Shown here piece after piece: positions 7,414 through 16,798 of a stretch of DNA of 47,206 nucleotides. Numbering within the stretch: the stretch's first letter is position 1; each line of letters starts with the position of its first letter. The translations under genes were made by a program, and so were the position numbers. This stretch comes from an uncultured Pedobacter sp. GTDB lineage: Bacteria > Bacteroidota > Bacteroidia > Sphingobacteriales > Sphingobacteriaceae. A model generated the notes under the pieces. That model searched no databases. It had not been told where the DNA came from and was given only the letters and a program-made list of their open reading frames with translations. The stretch spans positions 1 through 47,206 of the forward strand of contig CALLKE010000030.1 in NCBI GenBank assembly GCA_938008555.1, in the 5' to 3' direction.

Positions 7414-9570
7414 ATGAAAGCTATTCTTTTAGTGGCCTCCTTATTTCTTCTTGCTATTTCTTCTTTTTCACAAACGGTATTAAGTGGGCTTGTGAAGGAT
7501 GCTAGAGATGAGCCTCTATTTGCCGCCAGTGCATTTCTGAAAAGTAATCCACAGCTCAGCACTTCTACAGATTTAGATGGAAAATTTCAGCTACCAATCA
7601 GTAACATGAATGACACACTGATCGTTTCCGCAATTGGGTACAAGACAAAAAAGATTTCACTAGCCACACTACCTCTAGGAGATTCATTATTAACTATTAT
7701 CCTAAAAGGTAAAGGCTACTCCTTGGCAGAGGTCATCATCACAGCCAGAAATCCAATATCTGAAGAGTTTTCTGCTGTCCAACTAACTAAATTGGGTATA
7801 TACCTTAATCCTGCATCACAGGGAGATCCCTTAAAAGCAATTTCATTTCTTCCTTCCTCAACAACCACAGACGAATCTGCAAATCCGTCCTTTAGAGGAA
7901 GTTCAATCGATCGGACACGAGTAGTCTTGAATGGTGTGCCGATCTATCAGCCTGTCAGAAATACACAAATCAATAAAATAGGAAATTTTAGCATTTTCAA
8001 TACAGAAGTAGTAGGTAGCGAATATGCATACGCAAGTAATCCCCCATTAATTTATGGCAATACAAGTTCGGGTTTAGTAGATATAACGACCTTAAATGAA
8101 TTACCTAACAATCAAATACAATTCTCTACAACATTGGCAAGTCTTGGCTTTTTCTTATCTCAAAAGATCAAACAAAACTCATTTGTACAATTATTTAGTA
8201 ATTATCAATTCTCTGGACCTTTTATCCAGGTCAATCAGGCTAGTGTAGCAAACTTAAACGAGTTTGGAATGAAAGATGCAGGCCTCAATTATCATGCAAA
8301 ACTATCCAAGAGAGTAGAATTCAATTCATTTAATTATTTCATCACTGAGAATTATGATGCAGGAACAGAGGCCTATACATACGTAGGGGAATCAACATCC
8401 AATAAAAATCGTTTTTTCTCAGTCAACAATTTAGTGTGCTACACCGACAATGGTGTTTTCAGCATTAATACTGGATTCGATAACTCAAAAAGGGGTTTTT
8501 CATTCGGCAATATTGTCTCTAATGAAAAAATTACCCAGGGCTATGCTTCGGCAAATTACAAGCAGTTCATTTCAAATAATATCACTTTACAAACTGGCGT
8601 ATCCTACGATTATCAATCAAGTATATTCGATGACACAACGCCTACTTACTTTTATGCTCAATCTCCCAACTCCCCTAGTTACCAACAAACAACTCATAGC
8701 AATAACGCTAACCTAGAAGCATACTTGTATTACAGCTGGGATCTAAATAATAAATGGAACCTTTTTTCTGGGCTTAGAACGAATGTGCCCATCGGAACAC
8801 AAAGTTCCTATTTAAGTTCCCAGCTGGGATTAAAATATTTAATAAACAAAAACCACTCATTGTCATTAAGTGGTGGTAGATATAATAGTTATTCAGTACC
8901 CGACTTCTATAATGAACAATATAGCTTGCTAAAAAGTGATCAAGTTGCATTGGAGTATATCTATAAGCATCAAAAAACACTACTCAAGGTTGCATCATTT
9001 TTCACAAATGAAACTGGATTGGAGTTGACCAATCCACCTCTGGATACGATCAGTAGAACAAGAACATGGGGTGCCGAATTTTCGTGGGAACAGTATCTAA
9101 AAAAGTATCTGAAGATTACTTTTTCGAACACCTATTTAAATCAAATAATCAAAGTAAATGGAGGAGATTATAGTGGCAGTAAAAAGTTTAATTTCTTTGT
9201 CAAGGCTTCTCTGGATTATAACAATCCAAGGCTCTTCTCATCATCCATCGTATACATTGCAAGGCCAGGAGATTATTATACGCCCATCACAAGTTCCACA
9301 TTCGATACCCAAACAAATTTTTTCACCCCAACATTCAGCACTAATTTATATAGTCAGCAAAATGGCAATTATAGTAGAATTGATATTAACATAAGCAAGC
9401 GCCTTCAATTCAATAAAACAGCATTCACGTGCTTCCTTTCCCTAACTAATGCATTAAATACAAGCAACGAAAGTGGTGTTTACTACAATGCGAATTATTC
9501 AGTAAGTAATCCATATTACTATCAATTGAGAACATGGTTTTTTGGTCTGATATGGGGACTGAACTATTAA
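7414..9570 (+). CDS. TonB-dependent outer-membrane receptor with carboxypeptidase-regulatory-like domain
   Basis: A 718-residue outer-membrane protein. A signal peptide (ends near SSFSQ) leads into a CarboxypepD_reg-like domain (about residues 22-95: SGLVKDARDEPLFAAS, STDLDGKFQLP, IVSAIGYKTK). A plug domain follows (EVIITARNPISE, NPSFRGSSIDRTRVVLNGVPIY), then a beta-barrel. It is short for Bacteroidota receptors but complete. No SusD partner is next to it. It follows the TOMM operon on the same strand after a hairpin. It could take up the modified peptide or a metal complex of it, be the peptide's outer-membrane route, or be unrelated. Its last four bases overlap the end of metF on the other strand. 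Confidence 0.88.
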   Translation: MKAILLVASLFLLAISSFSQTVLSGLVKDARDEPLFAASAFLKSNPQLSTSTDLDGKFQLPISNMNDTLIVSAIGYKTKKISLATLPLGDSLLTIILKGKGYSLAEVIITARNPISEEFSAVQLTKLGIYLNPASQGDPLKAISFLPSSTTTDESANPSFRGSSIDRTRVVLNGVPIYQPVRNTQINKIGNFSIFNTEVVGSEYAYASNPPLIYGNTSSGLVDITTLNELPNNQIQFSTTLASLGFFLSQKIKQNSFVQLFSNYQFSGPFIQVNQASVANLNEFGMKDAGLNYHAKLSKRVEFNSFNYFITENYDAGTEAYTYVGESTSNKNRFFSVNNLVCYTDNGVFSINTGFDNSKRGFSFGNIVSNEKITQGYASANYKQFISNNITLQTGVSYDYQSSIFDDTTPTYFYAQSPNSPSYQQTTHSNNANLEAYLYYSWDLNNKWNLFSGLRTNVPIGTQSSYLSSQLGLKYLINKNHSLSLSGGRYNSYSVPDFYNEQYSLLKSDQVALEYIYKHQKTLLKVASFFTNETGLELTNPPLDTISRTRTWGAEFSWEQYLKKYLKITFSNTYLNQIIKVNGGDYSGSKKFNFFVKASLDYNNPRLFSSSIVYIARPGDYYTPITSSTFDTQTNFFTPTFSTNLYSQQNGNYSRIDINISKRLQFNKTAFTCFLSLTNALNTSNESGVYYNANYSVSNPYYYQLRTWFFGLIWGLNY

Positions 9571-10523
9571 AAAATCGCTTGAGCGATTTTCTTCGTTGGT
9601 CCAGGATTACTCATAGTATAAAAATGTAAGACAGGAGCATTTAATTTGATTAAGTCTTTGCATTGATTAATCATCCATTCGACTCCCACCTCTTTTACTT
9701 CCTTCTCAGATTTACAAGCTGATACTGCCTCACTTAACTCTTCTGGAATATCAATATGAAATATTTTAGGTAAACTAATGATCTGCTTAGATGATGTAAT
9801 CGGTTTTAAACCAGGAATAATGGGAACCGTAATACCATTTTCACGACACTTATCTACAAATGCTTTATACTTCGTATTATCGAAAAACATTTGTGTTACG
9901 ATAAATTCTGCTCCTAAATCTACTTTTCTTTTCAAAAACTTGAAGTCGACACTTAGATTCGGGGCCTCAAAATGTTTTTCAGGATAGCCTGCGATTCCAA
10001 TACAAAAATTGGTTTTGTAAGCTTTATCATGATCCTCATGTAAGTACATACCCTTATTCATACTAGTTACCTGCTTCAGCAAATCACTCGCATATGTATG
10101 CCCATTCGGTGTTGGAATGAAGCCAGCATCTGCTTTACGCGCATCTCCACGTAAAACAAGTACATTATCAATACCTAAAAACTGAAGATCAATCAAAGCG
10201 TTTTCGGTCTCCTCCTTTGTAAAACCTCCACATATTAAATGAGGAACAGCATCAACCTTATACCGATTCATAATAGCTGCACAAATAGCCACTGTACCAG
10301 GACGCTTTCGATAAGAGACTTTTTCCAACAAACCGCTCGTATGTTCCTTATAAATATAATCCTCGCGATGGTAAGTCACATCGATAAATGGAGGTTTAAA
10401 TTCCATCAATGGATCTATCGAATCATATACATCTTGAATACTTTGTCCTTTAACAGGAGGTAGTAATTCAAATGAGAATAATGTTTTCCCTTTTGCATTT
10501 GATATATGTTCAACGATCTTCAT
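9567..10523 (-). CDS. metF: 5,10-methylenetetrahydrofolate reductase
   Basis: A 318-residue FAD enzyme that reduces methylene-THF to methyl-THF for methionine synthesis. Family motifs are clear: FSFELLPPVKG near the N-terminus, the PFIDVTYH strand, VPHLICGGFTKEE, NVLVLRGDARK, CIGIAGYPEKH and AEFIVTQMFFDN. Cytosolic, full length. It is convergent with the TonB-dependent receptor and shares four bases with it. No methionine synthase gene is nearby, and no SAM or cobalamin riboswitch is seen in front of it. Confidence 0.96.
   Translation of the reverse strand: MKIVEHISNAKGKTLFSFELLPPVKGQSIQDVYDSIDPLMEFKPPFIDVTYHREDYIYKEHTSGLLEKVSYRKRPGTVAICAAIMNRYKVDAVPHLICGGFTKEETENALIDLQFLGIDNVLVLRGDARKADAGFIPTPNGHTYASDLLKQVTSMNKGMYLHEDHDKAYKTNFCIGIAGYPEKHFEAPNLSVDFKFLKRKVDLGAEFIVTQMFFDNTKYKAFVDKCRENGITVPIIPGLKPITSSKQIISLPKIFHIDIPEELSEAVSACKSEKEVKEVGVEWMINQCKDLIKLNAPVLHFYTMSNPGPTKKIAQAIF
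9571..9590. terminator. Bidirectional terminator inside the metF 3' end
   Basis: An 8-pair stem (9571-9578 with 9583-9590) with a four-base loop. On the minus strand the stem is followed by a run of T, so it ends metF transcripts. On the plus strand it ends in TTTTCTT just after the receptor stop. It lies wholly inside the last codons of metF, a compact arrangement for two convergent genes. Confidence 0.65.
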
Positions 10524-10589
10524 TTTTCTAAGTATTGTATCCTGTGTATTAGGTATCTCAGCTCGTACATATCAATACGCAACACCCTT

Positions 10590-11891
10590 TTATTTTTGTC
10601 TGAAATAAATCTGAATGGGAACCCCGCTAAAATCAAAATTCTCACGAAGCTTATTTTCAATGAAACGCTTATAAGGCTCCTTAACGTATTGAGGAAGATT
10701 ACAAAAAAAAGCAAACATGGGCGATGTTCCATTAATTTGTGTCACATATTTGATCTTCACATATTTCCCCTTGGTAGCCGGAGGCGGATAGCTCTCAATA
10801 ATGGGCAACATAACATCATTCAACTTTGATGTTGGAATTTTTTTAAGCTTATTCTCAAAAACATGGGCTGCTACCTCAATACCTTTTAGAATGCGCTGTT
10901 TTTCTATTACCGAAGTAAATACAATTGGTACGTCGGTAAATGGAGCTATTTTATGTCGAATTTGTTCTTCAAAAGCTTTCGTTGTTTTATGATCTTTTTC
11001 AATCAGATCCCATTTATTCACTAGAACAACAACCCCTTTTTTATTTTTTTCAGCCAAGTGAAAAATATTAACATCTTGAGATTCTAATCCCTCTGTCGCA
11101 TCAATCATCAAGATAACAACATCAGCTTCTTCCAATGCTTTGATTGTGCGCATCACAGAATAAAACTCAATATTCTCTTTTACTTTAGTTTTCTTTCGTA
11201 ATCCGGCAGTATCAATCAGCATAAACTCCTGCCCATATTGCTTGTAATGAATATGAATAGAATCACGTGTAGTACCTGCTATTGGTGTTACAATATTTCG
11301 TTCTCTACCAATGAGGGCATTAATTAAGGATGATTTTCCAACATTCGGCCGGCCAATAATCGCGTATTTTGGAAGTGTATGCTGTTCTTCCACTTCCTCT
11401 TCGAAATGTTTAATCACTTCATCAAGTAGCTCTCCGGTACCTGATCCCGTCATCGATGAAATAGAGTATAAATCGCCCAAACCTAGACTATAAAACACAC
11501 TGGTATCATTTAATCGTTGGTTATTATCAACCTTGTTTACCACTACAAAAACAGGTTTCTTACTACGACGAAGTAGTTTGGCAATATCATCATCCAAATC
11601 AGTAATACCTGTAGTTACATCCAGCATAAACAAAATCACCGTTGCTTCCTCAATAGCAATCACTACTTGTTCACGTATCGCCGCTTCAAATACATCCTCC
11701 GAATGAGCAACATATCCTCCTGTATCAATTACTGTAAATTTTTTACCTATCCACTCAGCTACACCATAATGACGATCTCTGGTTACACCGCTATAATCAT
11801 CCACAATTGCTTTACGGGTTTCTGTTAACCTATTATATAGAGTTGATTTTCCTACATTCGGCCGACCTACTATCGCTACTATGTTACTCAT
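10590..11891 (-). CDS. der: Ribosome biogenesis GTPase Der (EngA)
   Basis: Essential double GTPase that helps assemble the 50S subunit. I take the ATG at 11891 (MSNIVAIVGRPNVGKS), giving 433 residues; a longer frame starts ten codons upstream but adds a non-conserved stretch. The first G domain has GRPNVGKS (9-16) with DTGGY and NKVD. The second has GRPNVGKS, DTAGL and NKWD. A KH-like C-terminal domain ends in VPIQIYFRQK. The gene lies about 105 bases after era on the same strand; a short hairpin (11908-11928) sits in the gap just before der. Two ribosome-assembly GTPases side by side suggests joint expression. Confidence 0.97.
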   Translation of the reverse strand: MSNIVAIVGRPNVGKSTLYNRLTETRKAIVDDYSGVTRDRHYGVAEWIGKKFTVIDTGGYVAHSEDVFEAAIREQVVIAIEEATVILFMLDVTTGITDLDDDIAKLLRRSKKPVFVVVNKVDNNQRLNDTSVFYSLGLGDLYSISSMTGSGTGELLDEVIKHFEEEVEEQHTLPKYAIIGRPNVGKSSLINALIGRERNIVTPIAGTTRDSIHIHYKQYGQEFMLIDTAGLRKKTKVKENIEFYSVMRTIKALEEADVVILMIDATEGLESQDVNIFHLAEKNKKGVVVLVNKWDLIEKDHKTTKAFEEQIRHKIAPFTDVPIVFTSVIEKQRILKGIEVAAHVFENKLKKIPTSKLNDVMLPIIESYPPPATKGKYVKIKYVTQINGTSPMFAFFCNLPQYVKEPYKRFIENKLRENFDFSGVPIQIYFRQK

Positions 11892-11996
11892 GTTTTTGTA
11901 TTTAGACACCGAGCAAATCACACTCGGTATTTGATATTAATTAATCCTTGATATATAATTAAACCTACTCTTTCGGAAAGGGTTTGAGATGAAGTT

Positions 11997-12875
11997 TTAG
12001 CCTTCGTAGCCAAATCTCTTGAGATAGTTTTTAGAATTACGCCAGTCGGCAATCACTTTTACAAATATTTCCAGAAACACTTTTTTCTGTAAAAACTCTT
12101 CCATGTCCTTACGAGCGTACGTTCCAACTTTTTTCAACATTGCGCCACCTTTTCCAATAATGATATTTTTCTGAGAATCACGCTCAACAATCACTTCAGC
12201 GCTAATACGCACAATTGACGGCTCATCTTTAAACGCTGTAATAACAACCTCGGTACTGTATGGAATCTCTTTTTCATACAATTTGAAAACCTTTTCACGA
12301 ATAATCTCCGACACAAAAAACCGCTCCGATCGATCTGTTAATATGTCTTTATCATAATATGCTGGATGCTCAGGTAGGTGATCTAAAACAAATTGCATCA
12401 CTGCCGATACATTGTGATCGTGCAATGCCGATGTAGCGAAAATAGCCGCTGGATTCAAGAGATTCTCCCAATAGTGGACCTTTTCTTTGACGAGCTCTTC
12501 AGACGATTTATCAATCTTGTTGATTACGACAACAACGGGTGATTCTGTTTTTTTAAGTTTTTCAACCACATCATGTTCATCATACTTCTCGTTAATATCG
12601 GTTACAAACAGTACAACATCTGCATCAACCAATGACCCATTTACAAAATCCATCATTGATTTTTGCATGCCATACACTGGTTTTATCACACCTGGCGTAT
12701 CAGAAAACACGATTTGATAATCTAATTCATTAACAATACCTAGGATCTGGTGCCGCGTCGTTTGTGCTTTAGGCGTAATAATTGCCATCTTCTCCCCAAC
12801 CAGTGCATTCATCAGTGTAGACTTTCCGACATTTGGTTTCCCGACAATACTCACGAATCCGGCTTTATGTGGCAT
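11997..12875 (-). CDS. era: GTPase Era
   Basis: Ribosome-assembly GTPase that binds the 3' end of 16S rRNA. The start is set at 12875 (MPHKAGFVSIVGKPNVGKS), giving 292 residues; the longer frame from 12935 adds 20 residues not found in the family. G1 is GKPNVGKS, G3 DTPG, G4 NKID. The C-terminal KH domain shows the IIIGKGGAMLKKVG loop that contacts RNA. It is transcribed toward der. Its start region faces the promoter of the tRNA-fMet/Glu unit. Confidence 0.97.
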   Translation of the reverse strand: MPHKAGFVSIVGKPNVGKSTLMNALVGEKMAIITPKAQTTRHQILGIVNELDYQIVFSDTPGVIKPVYGMQKSMMDFVNGSLVDADVVLFVTDINEKYDEHDVVEKLKKTESPVVVVINKIDKSSEELVKEKVHYWENLLNPAAIFATSALHDHNVSAVMQFVLDHLPEHPAYYDKDILTDRSERFFVSEIIREKVFKLYEKEIPYSTEVVITAFKDEPSIVRISAEVIVERDSQKNIIIGKGGAMLKKVGTYARKDMEEFLQKKVFLEIFVKVIADWRNSKNYLKRFGYEG

Positions 12876-12896
12876 ACTATTTTTTTTAAAAAAGAT

Positions 12897-12927
12897 TTGG
12901 AGTACAAAGAAACGAAATATATCTTTG
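12897..12927 (+). promoter_or_regulatory. Bacteroidota-type promoter of the tRNA-fMet/Glu unit
   Basis: TTG at 12897-12899, 20 bases, then TATCTTTG at 12920-12927, which matches the phylum's TAnnTTTG -7 element. Transcription would begin near 12933, about 60 bases ahead of the first tRNA. Confidence 0.65.
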
Positions 12928-12995
12928 CAGTCCAATTTAAAAGGAGCTAGGAAATGAGTTACAGAGAGTGATTTAGCTTTAAAAAATTGTCATAG

Positions 12996-13068
<73 letters not shown>

Positions 13069-13102
13069 CCTAAGTTTTGAAGAAAACTTTTATCAATATC
13101 AT

Positions 13103-13174
13103 GGCCCGTTCGTCTAGGGGTGAGGACGCAAGATTTTCATTCTTGAAACAGGGGTTCGATTCCCCTACGGGCTA
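13103..13174 (+). tRNA. tRNA-Glu (TTC)
   Basis: A 72-base cloverleaf. The anticodon stem (CAAGA/TCTTG) encloses the loop TTTTCAT with anticodon TTC. The T arm GGGG-TTCGATT-CCCC is clear, and CCA is not encoded. It is 34 bases after tRNA-fMet in the same transcript. Confidence 0.95.
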
Positions 13175-13176
13175 CG

Positions 13177-13216
13177 AAAAAGAGTTGAACAAAATAAACT
13201 TTGTTCAACTCTTTTT
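13177..13216 (+). terminator. Strong terminator after tRNA-Glu
   Basis: A perfect 17-pair stem (13177-13193 with 13200-13216) with a six-base loop, ending in five T on the plus strand. It starts three bases after the tRNA. It is symmetrical (A run on the left) and could also serve the minus strand. Confidence 0.9.
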
Positions 13217-13358
13217 ATTTCAAAACAATGCTTCGCTTTTTATAAACACCTTATAAGCTATTTCGAAAAATCTAGCGGCACATTTAAATTTAAAGCTCAC
13301 AATTCGTCCTATCTTGTATACTCTAGATAATATTTAAAAACGGCTCATTTAAGCTAGC

Positions 13359-14696
13359 CTAAATCGTATAACAAAATCTATTATCTTCCATTTGATTGTA
13401 GTTTAACAACTTCATTCCAATCCCACAGTGCAAGCATTTCTTTTTATCACAATACCGTGCTTTAAGTTGTAATAGTGCTTGTGAAGTGTGTGCCCGATCT
13501 ACCTTAATCCCAATCTCTTTGAAGCGATTAATTGTTTGATTCACTTCTGGAGATAGTTTCTCTAAGAGAACAATGGCTCTATTCATATAAGTTTCATCTC
13601 CCATTTGCTTACCATAGGCAAAAAGAAAAATAGAGATAACATTGATTGATAAATTGATAATAGACTGATCTCCTAGGTCATTCGAATATTTTACAGCTTT
13701 TATATCAAATCGATAGTGTGTTTGCCAGTAAGGATGAACAACTAAGTTTTCAAAAAGCTTTCGGATCTGCTGAACATTTTGCCCATCTAGAATTTGTGAG
13801 AACAAATGACCAGGCTTCACCATCAATGCAGCAAATTGTGCTAATCGTAAGGTTGGAAAGTTATATGGACGTAAACGCATAAACTTCCATAGATGACGAT
13901 CCAGAGGAGTTAAGCTATATTTTTTCTGAAGAAACAAATACTCTATCCTGAGTTTATTTGGATAATCATCCACTAGATCTTCTGTTAAAAACCCAGCTTG
14001 GCCAAATAATAATGCCTCCACTTGCAGGGCATTATTTTTATGTTTTGCCAAAATTTGCTGGGGAATAGATCGTGCTAGAAGCTCGAAAGGGAGTGCATTC
14101 GTCTTGAATCCAAAGCCTTTAGCTAAAGCAATATAAAATGCATTATTCCAACTTCCCTTATTTCCTAATAGTAGTGCATCTATCCATTGAATTCTCTCTT
14201 CAAAACGTTCAATCAGTAACCTTGAAAGCCAGGTTTCAATATAAAATGCATCAATTTTTGGCAATTGATACTGGCATGGTATCCAATTTTGTGCATTCAT
14301 TAATTTTTGATACTGCAGTGCAATTATATCAGGAACCAAATTTTGAAGCACTAAAACAGGTATTATGGTTCCGTCATCATGGGCTATCTGTTTGTCATGC
14401 TGGTAAACTACATGCAATACAACATTCTCATATGCTTTATCTAACTGGTGCTTATGATGTTCCCAGTCGGATGAACGTATGTGAATTTCGACACTACCCG
14501 CCCAAATGGTGTTGTCTATCTTAATCTTCACGTTGTCAAAATCCGGACCTGCGTGTTTATTATGTATACCTACTGATATAATATCGAGAGAATGTCCGTC
14601 TGTTGTTTCTAATCCTCTTTGTTGAAATAAACGAAACTTCCATAAATAGTGTAACAAATCTTCAGTAACAAGCAATTCCGAAACAGGCAAAATCAT
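13359..14696 (-). CDS. DUF2851 family protein
   Basis: A 445-residue protein of the DUF2851 family, widespread in Bacteroidota and of unknown function. I use the ATG at 14696; the longer frame begins at a TTG two codons earlier. Recognisable parts are HNKHAGPDFDNVKIKIDNTIWAG near the N-terminus and a central helical region. A C-terminal CDKKKCLHCGIG cluster may bind zinc. No signal peptide or membrane segment is visible. It stands alone between the tRNA terminator and the MFS gene. Confidence 0.85.
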   Translation of the reverse strand: MILPVSELLVTEDLLHYLWKFRLFQQRGLETTDGHSLDIISVGIHNKHAGPDFDNVKIKIDNTIWAGSVEIHIRSSDWEHHKHQLDKAYENVVLHVVYQHDKQIAHDDGTIIPVLVLQNLVPDIIALQYQKLMNAQNWIPCQYQLPKIDAFYIETWLSRLLIERFEERIQWIDALLLGNKGSWNNAFYIALAKGFGFKTNALPFELLARSIPQQILAKHKNNALQVEALLFGQAGFLTEDLVDDYPNKLRIEYLFLQKKYSLTPLDRHLWKFMRLRPYNFPTLRLAQFAALMVKPGHLFSQILDGQNVQQIRKLFENLVVHPYWQTHYRFDIKAVKYSNDLGDQSIINLSINVISIFLFAYGKQMGDETYMNRAIVLLEKLSPEVNQTINRFKEIGIKVDRAHTSQALLQLKARYCDKKKCLHCGIGMKLLNYNQMEDNRFCYTI

Positions 14697-14861
14697 GGTC
14701 AAATTAGTACTATCAATATTTAATCAGATGTATGGAACGAATTATACCAATAATCTCCAAATGGAAGACCACACAAAGTGCACAGTTATCATACATCTAC
14801 TTTCATTAACATAAAGTGTTTAACGTTTTTAAGACCATTTCTTGTATAGTACCACCAAAAA

Positions 14862-16097
14862 TTAAATAGTAGTATCTGCTTCAACATAGTCTAAATCTTT
14901 GCCAAACGTATCCTTCAAATTCCAAAGAGCAACGTATGCAATAAACACGGTTAAGCTTCCTAGAATCAATCCTGAATTAACAATACCATATTGCTGTCTG
15001 AAATAGTCGAACAAGCACGTAACAATCACCAGTGATCCACGAACAAAATTGGGTGCTGTAGTCGTTACTGTTGCGCGTAAATTGGTACCAAATTGCTCAG
15101 CTGCCATCGTTACAAACACGACCCAATAGCCTGTCGCGATCCCGAGGTAAACACAAAGTGCATAAAACGTATCAGCTGATAAGCCATCCGAAAGCAGAAA
15201 AAAGAGAATGCCAGCATAGGTGAGTGTTAAAAAAATGAATATCACTTTTTTCCGCGTACGAAAAATTTGGCTTAATGACCCTGTAATAAGATCTCCCAGA
15301 ACAGTACCAATATAAGTGAACATAATTCCTCGACCGGAATCAACCGCTTCTTTCATTCCAAGAGCTTCCCCAAAAGCGGGAGCGATACCTACCAAAATTC
15401 CAATCACGAACCAAACTGGCACCGCTATTAGAATACTATTTATATATTTTTTAAAACGTGTAGAATCAGTAAATAACATAGCAAAGTCCCCTTGTCTCAC
15501 ACGATCTTCTTTCATCTTAAAGAACATTCCCGATTCAAAAACACCAATCCGTAGCCCAAGCAGAAGTATCCCCATCACTCCACCAATAAAAAATGTAATT
15601 CGCCAATCAAAGTTAGCCCCTACGTAATAAGCAGCAATAGCACCCGTCAACCCCACGACGGCCACAATCATCGTTCCGTACCCACGTGTTTCTTTGCTCA
15701 TACTTTCAGTGATCAACGTAATACCAGCCCCTAATTCTCCTGCTAAACCAACACCTGCAATAAACCGCAAAACAGCGTATGTATTAACATCTTGTACAAA
15801 TCCATTCGCAATATTTGCAAATGAATACATCATTATTGAACCAAATAACACAGATAGTCTACCTTTTTTATCTCCTAAAACACCCCATAAAATTCCACCA
15901 ATGAGCATTCCAGCCATCTGCCAACTCATTAAACGTAAACCAACATTGGTCATGTCTGTAGATGAAACACCAATGCTAGACAAACTTTTATTCTTAATGA
16001 TCAGAAACAATAAAAGATCGTAGATGTCGACAAAGTAGCCTAATGCGGCCACAACAATTAATAAAGTAATTTTGCGTGATGAGTTAGCTGATTCCAT
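14862..16097 (-). CDS. MFS transporter (metabolite/H+ symporter-like)
   Basis: A 411-residue major facilitator protein with about 12 hydrophobic segments. The loop motif GDKKGRLSVLFG after the second helix and the conserved start LGYFVDIYDLLLF place it among sugar and organic-acid symporters (AAHS/MHS-like). RFIAGVGLAGELGAG is the equivalent of the fourth-helix motif. The substrate cannot be told. Monocistronic: about 165 bases of plain AT-rich sequence separate it from DUF2851, and 200 bases separate it from the divergent gene at 16303. Confidence 0.85.
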   Translation of the reverse strand: MESANSSRKITLLIVVAALGYFVDIYDLLLFLIIKNKSLSSIGVSSTDMTNVGLRLMSWQMAGMLIGGILWGVLGDKKGRLSVLFGSIMMYSFANIANGFVQDVNTYAVLRFIAGVGLAGELGAGITLITESMSKETRGYGTMIVAVVGLTGAIAAYYVGANFDWRITFFIGGVMGILLLGLRIGVFESGMFFKMKEDRVRQGDFAMLFTDSTRFKKYINSILIAVPVWFVIGILVGIAPAFGEALGMKEAVDSGRGIMFTYIGTVLGDLITGSLSQIFRTRKKVIFIFLTLTYAGILFFLLSDGLSADTFYALCVYLGIATGYWVVFVTMAAEQFGTNLRATVTTTAPNFVRGSLVIVTCLFDYFRQQYGIVNSGLILGSLTVFIAYVALWNLKDTFGKDLDYVEADTTI

Positions 16098-16302
16098 GAT
16101 GTCTAATGTTTTACAGGATTTAACTTATGTATACATAGATTGTCAACAGATGGAGAATAAACACAAATCGTTCAGGTTATTCTCAAAATCAGTTAGGTAA
16201 GGCTACTTAGTTTAGTTGAAAAACAATGTTTTATATCAAACAAAACGTAACTAAAAAATTATAATTACAAAAAGGCTTATATTTTTTTTTACATTAGGCG
16301 CC

Positions 16303-16788
16303 ATGGTGTTTTCAGAGAATGTACTCAAGTGGGCAATACGATTATATCCACCTCTATTTTTTCAACGTATTTGGGTTAAAAAATTTCATAAAGATTTTAA
16401 AGGTGTGGAGGTTAAAATTGGCAAGAGCCTTTTAAACACAAATTTTAATAAATCAATCTTTGGAGGAACCATATTTGCTGCTTCTGATCCATTTTATGCG
16501 CTTCTATTTGATCAAGTACTAAAAAGAAAAGGTCTTAAAACTAGGGTTTGGTTAAAAAGTGCTGACATTAAATATCTAAAACCAGGAAGGTCAAATTTGC
16601 ACTTTACACTTAGATTAAGTGACGAAGCAATCGATGAAGCTGAACATGCTTTACGCACAGTAGGTAAGTTTGTGAAGGCCTATCCCATTGAAATAGTAAA
16701 CGATCAGGGCGAAATATGTGTCTTCGTCATGAATGAGGTTTACATTCGTAATCTATACAGTGGTGAAGCACATACTATTGCATACTAA
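16303..16788 (+). CDS. DUF4442 hotdog-fold protein
   Basis: A 161-residue protein of the DUF4442 family, predicted to have the hotdog fold of acyl-CoA thioesterases. The central FGGTIFAASDPFYALL segment corresponds to the helix region of such proteins. The reaction is unproven. It ends ten bases before the AlbA_2-domain gene, so the two are likely co-transcribed. Confidence 0.75.
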   Translation: MVFSENVLKWAIRLYPPLFFQRIWVKKFHKDFKGVEVKIGKSLLNTNFNKSIFGGTIFAASDPFYALLFDQVLKRKGLKTRVWLKSADIKYLKPGRSNLHFTLRLSDEAIDEAEHALRTVGKFVKAYPIEIVNDQGEICVFVMNEVYIRNLYSGEAHTIAY

Positions 16789-16798
16789 ATAATTGGCC

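Noticed and set aside
13177..13216. Inverted repeat as an attachment site of a mobile element after tRNA-Glu
   Set aside because: It is a simple 17-pair terminator; no integrase or duplicated tRNA end is nearby.
14138..14524. 128-codon plus-strand frame inside the DUF2851 gene
   Set aside because: Fully antisense to a well-supported gene and without recognisable features.
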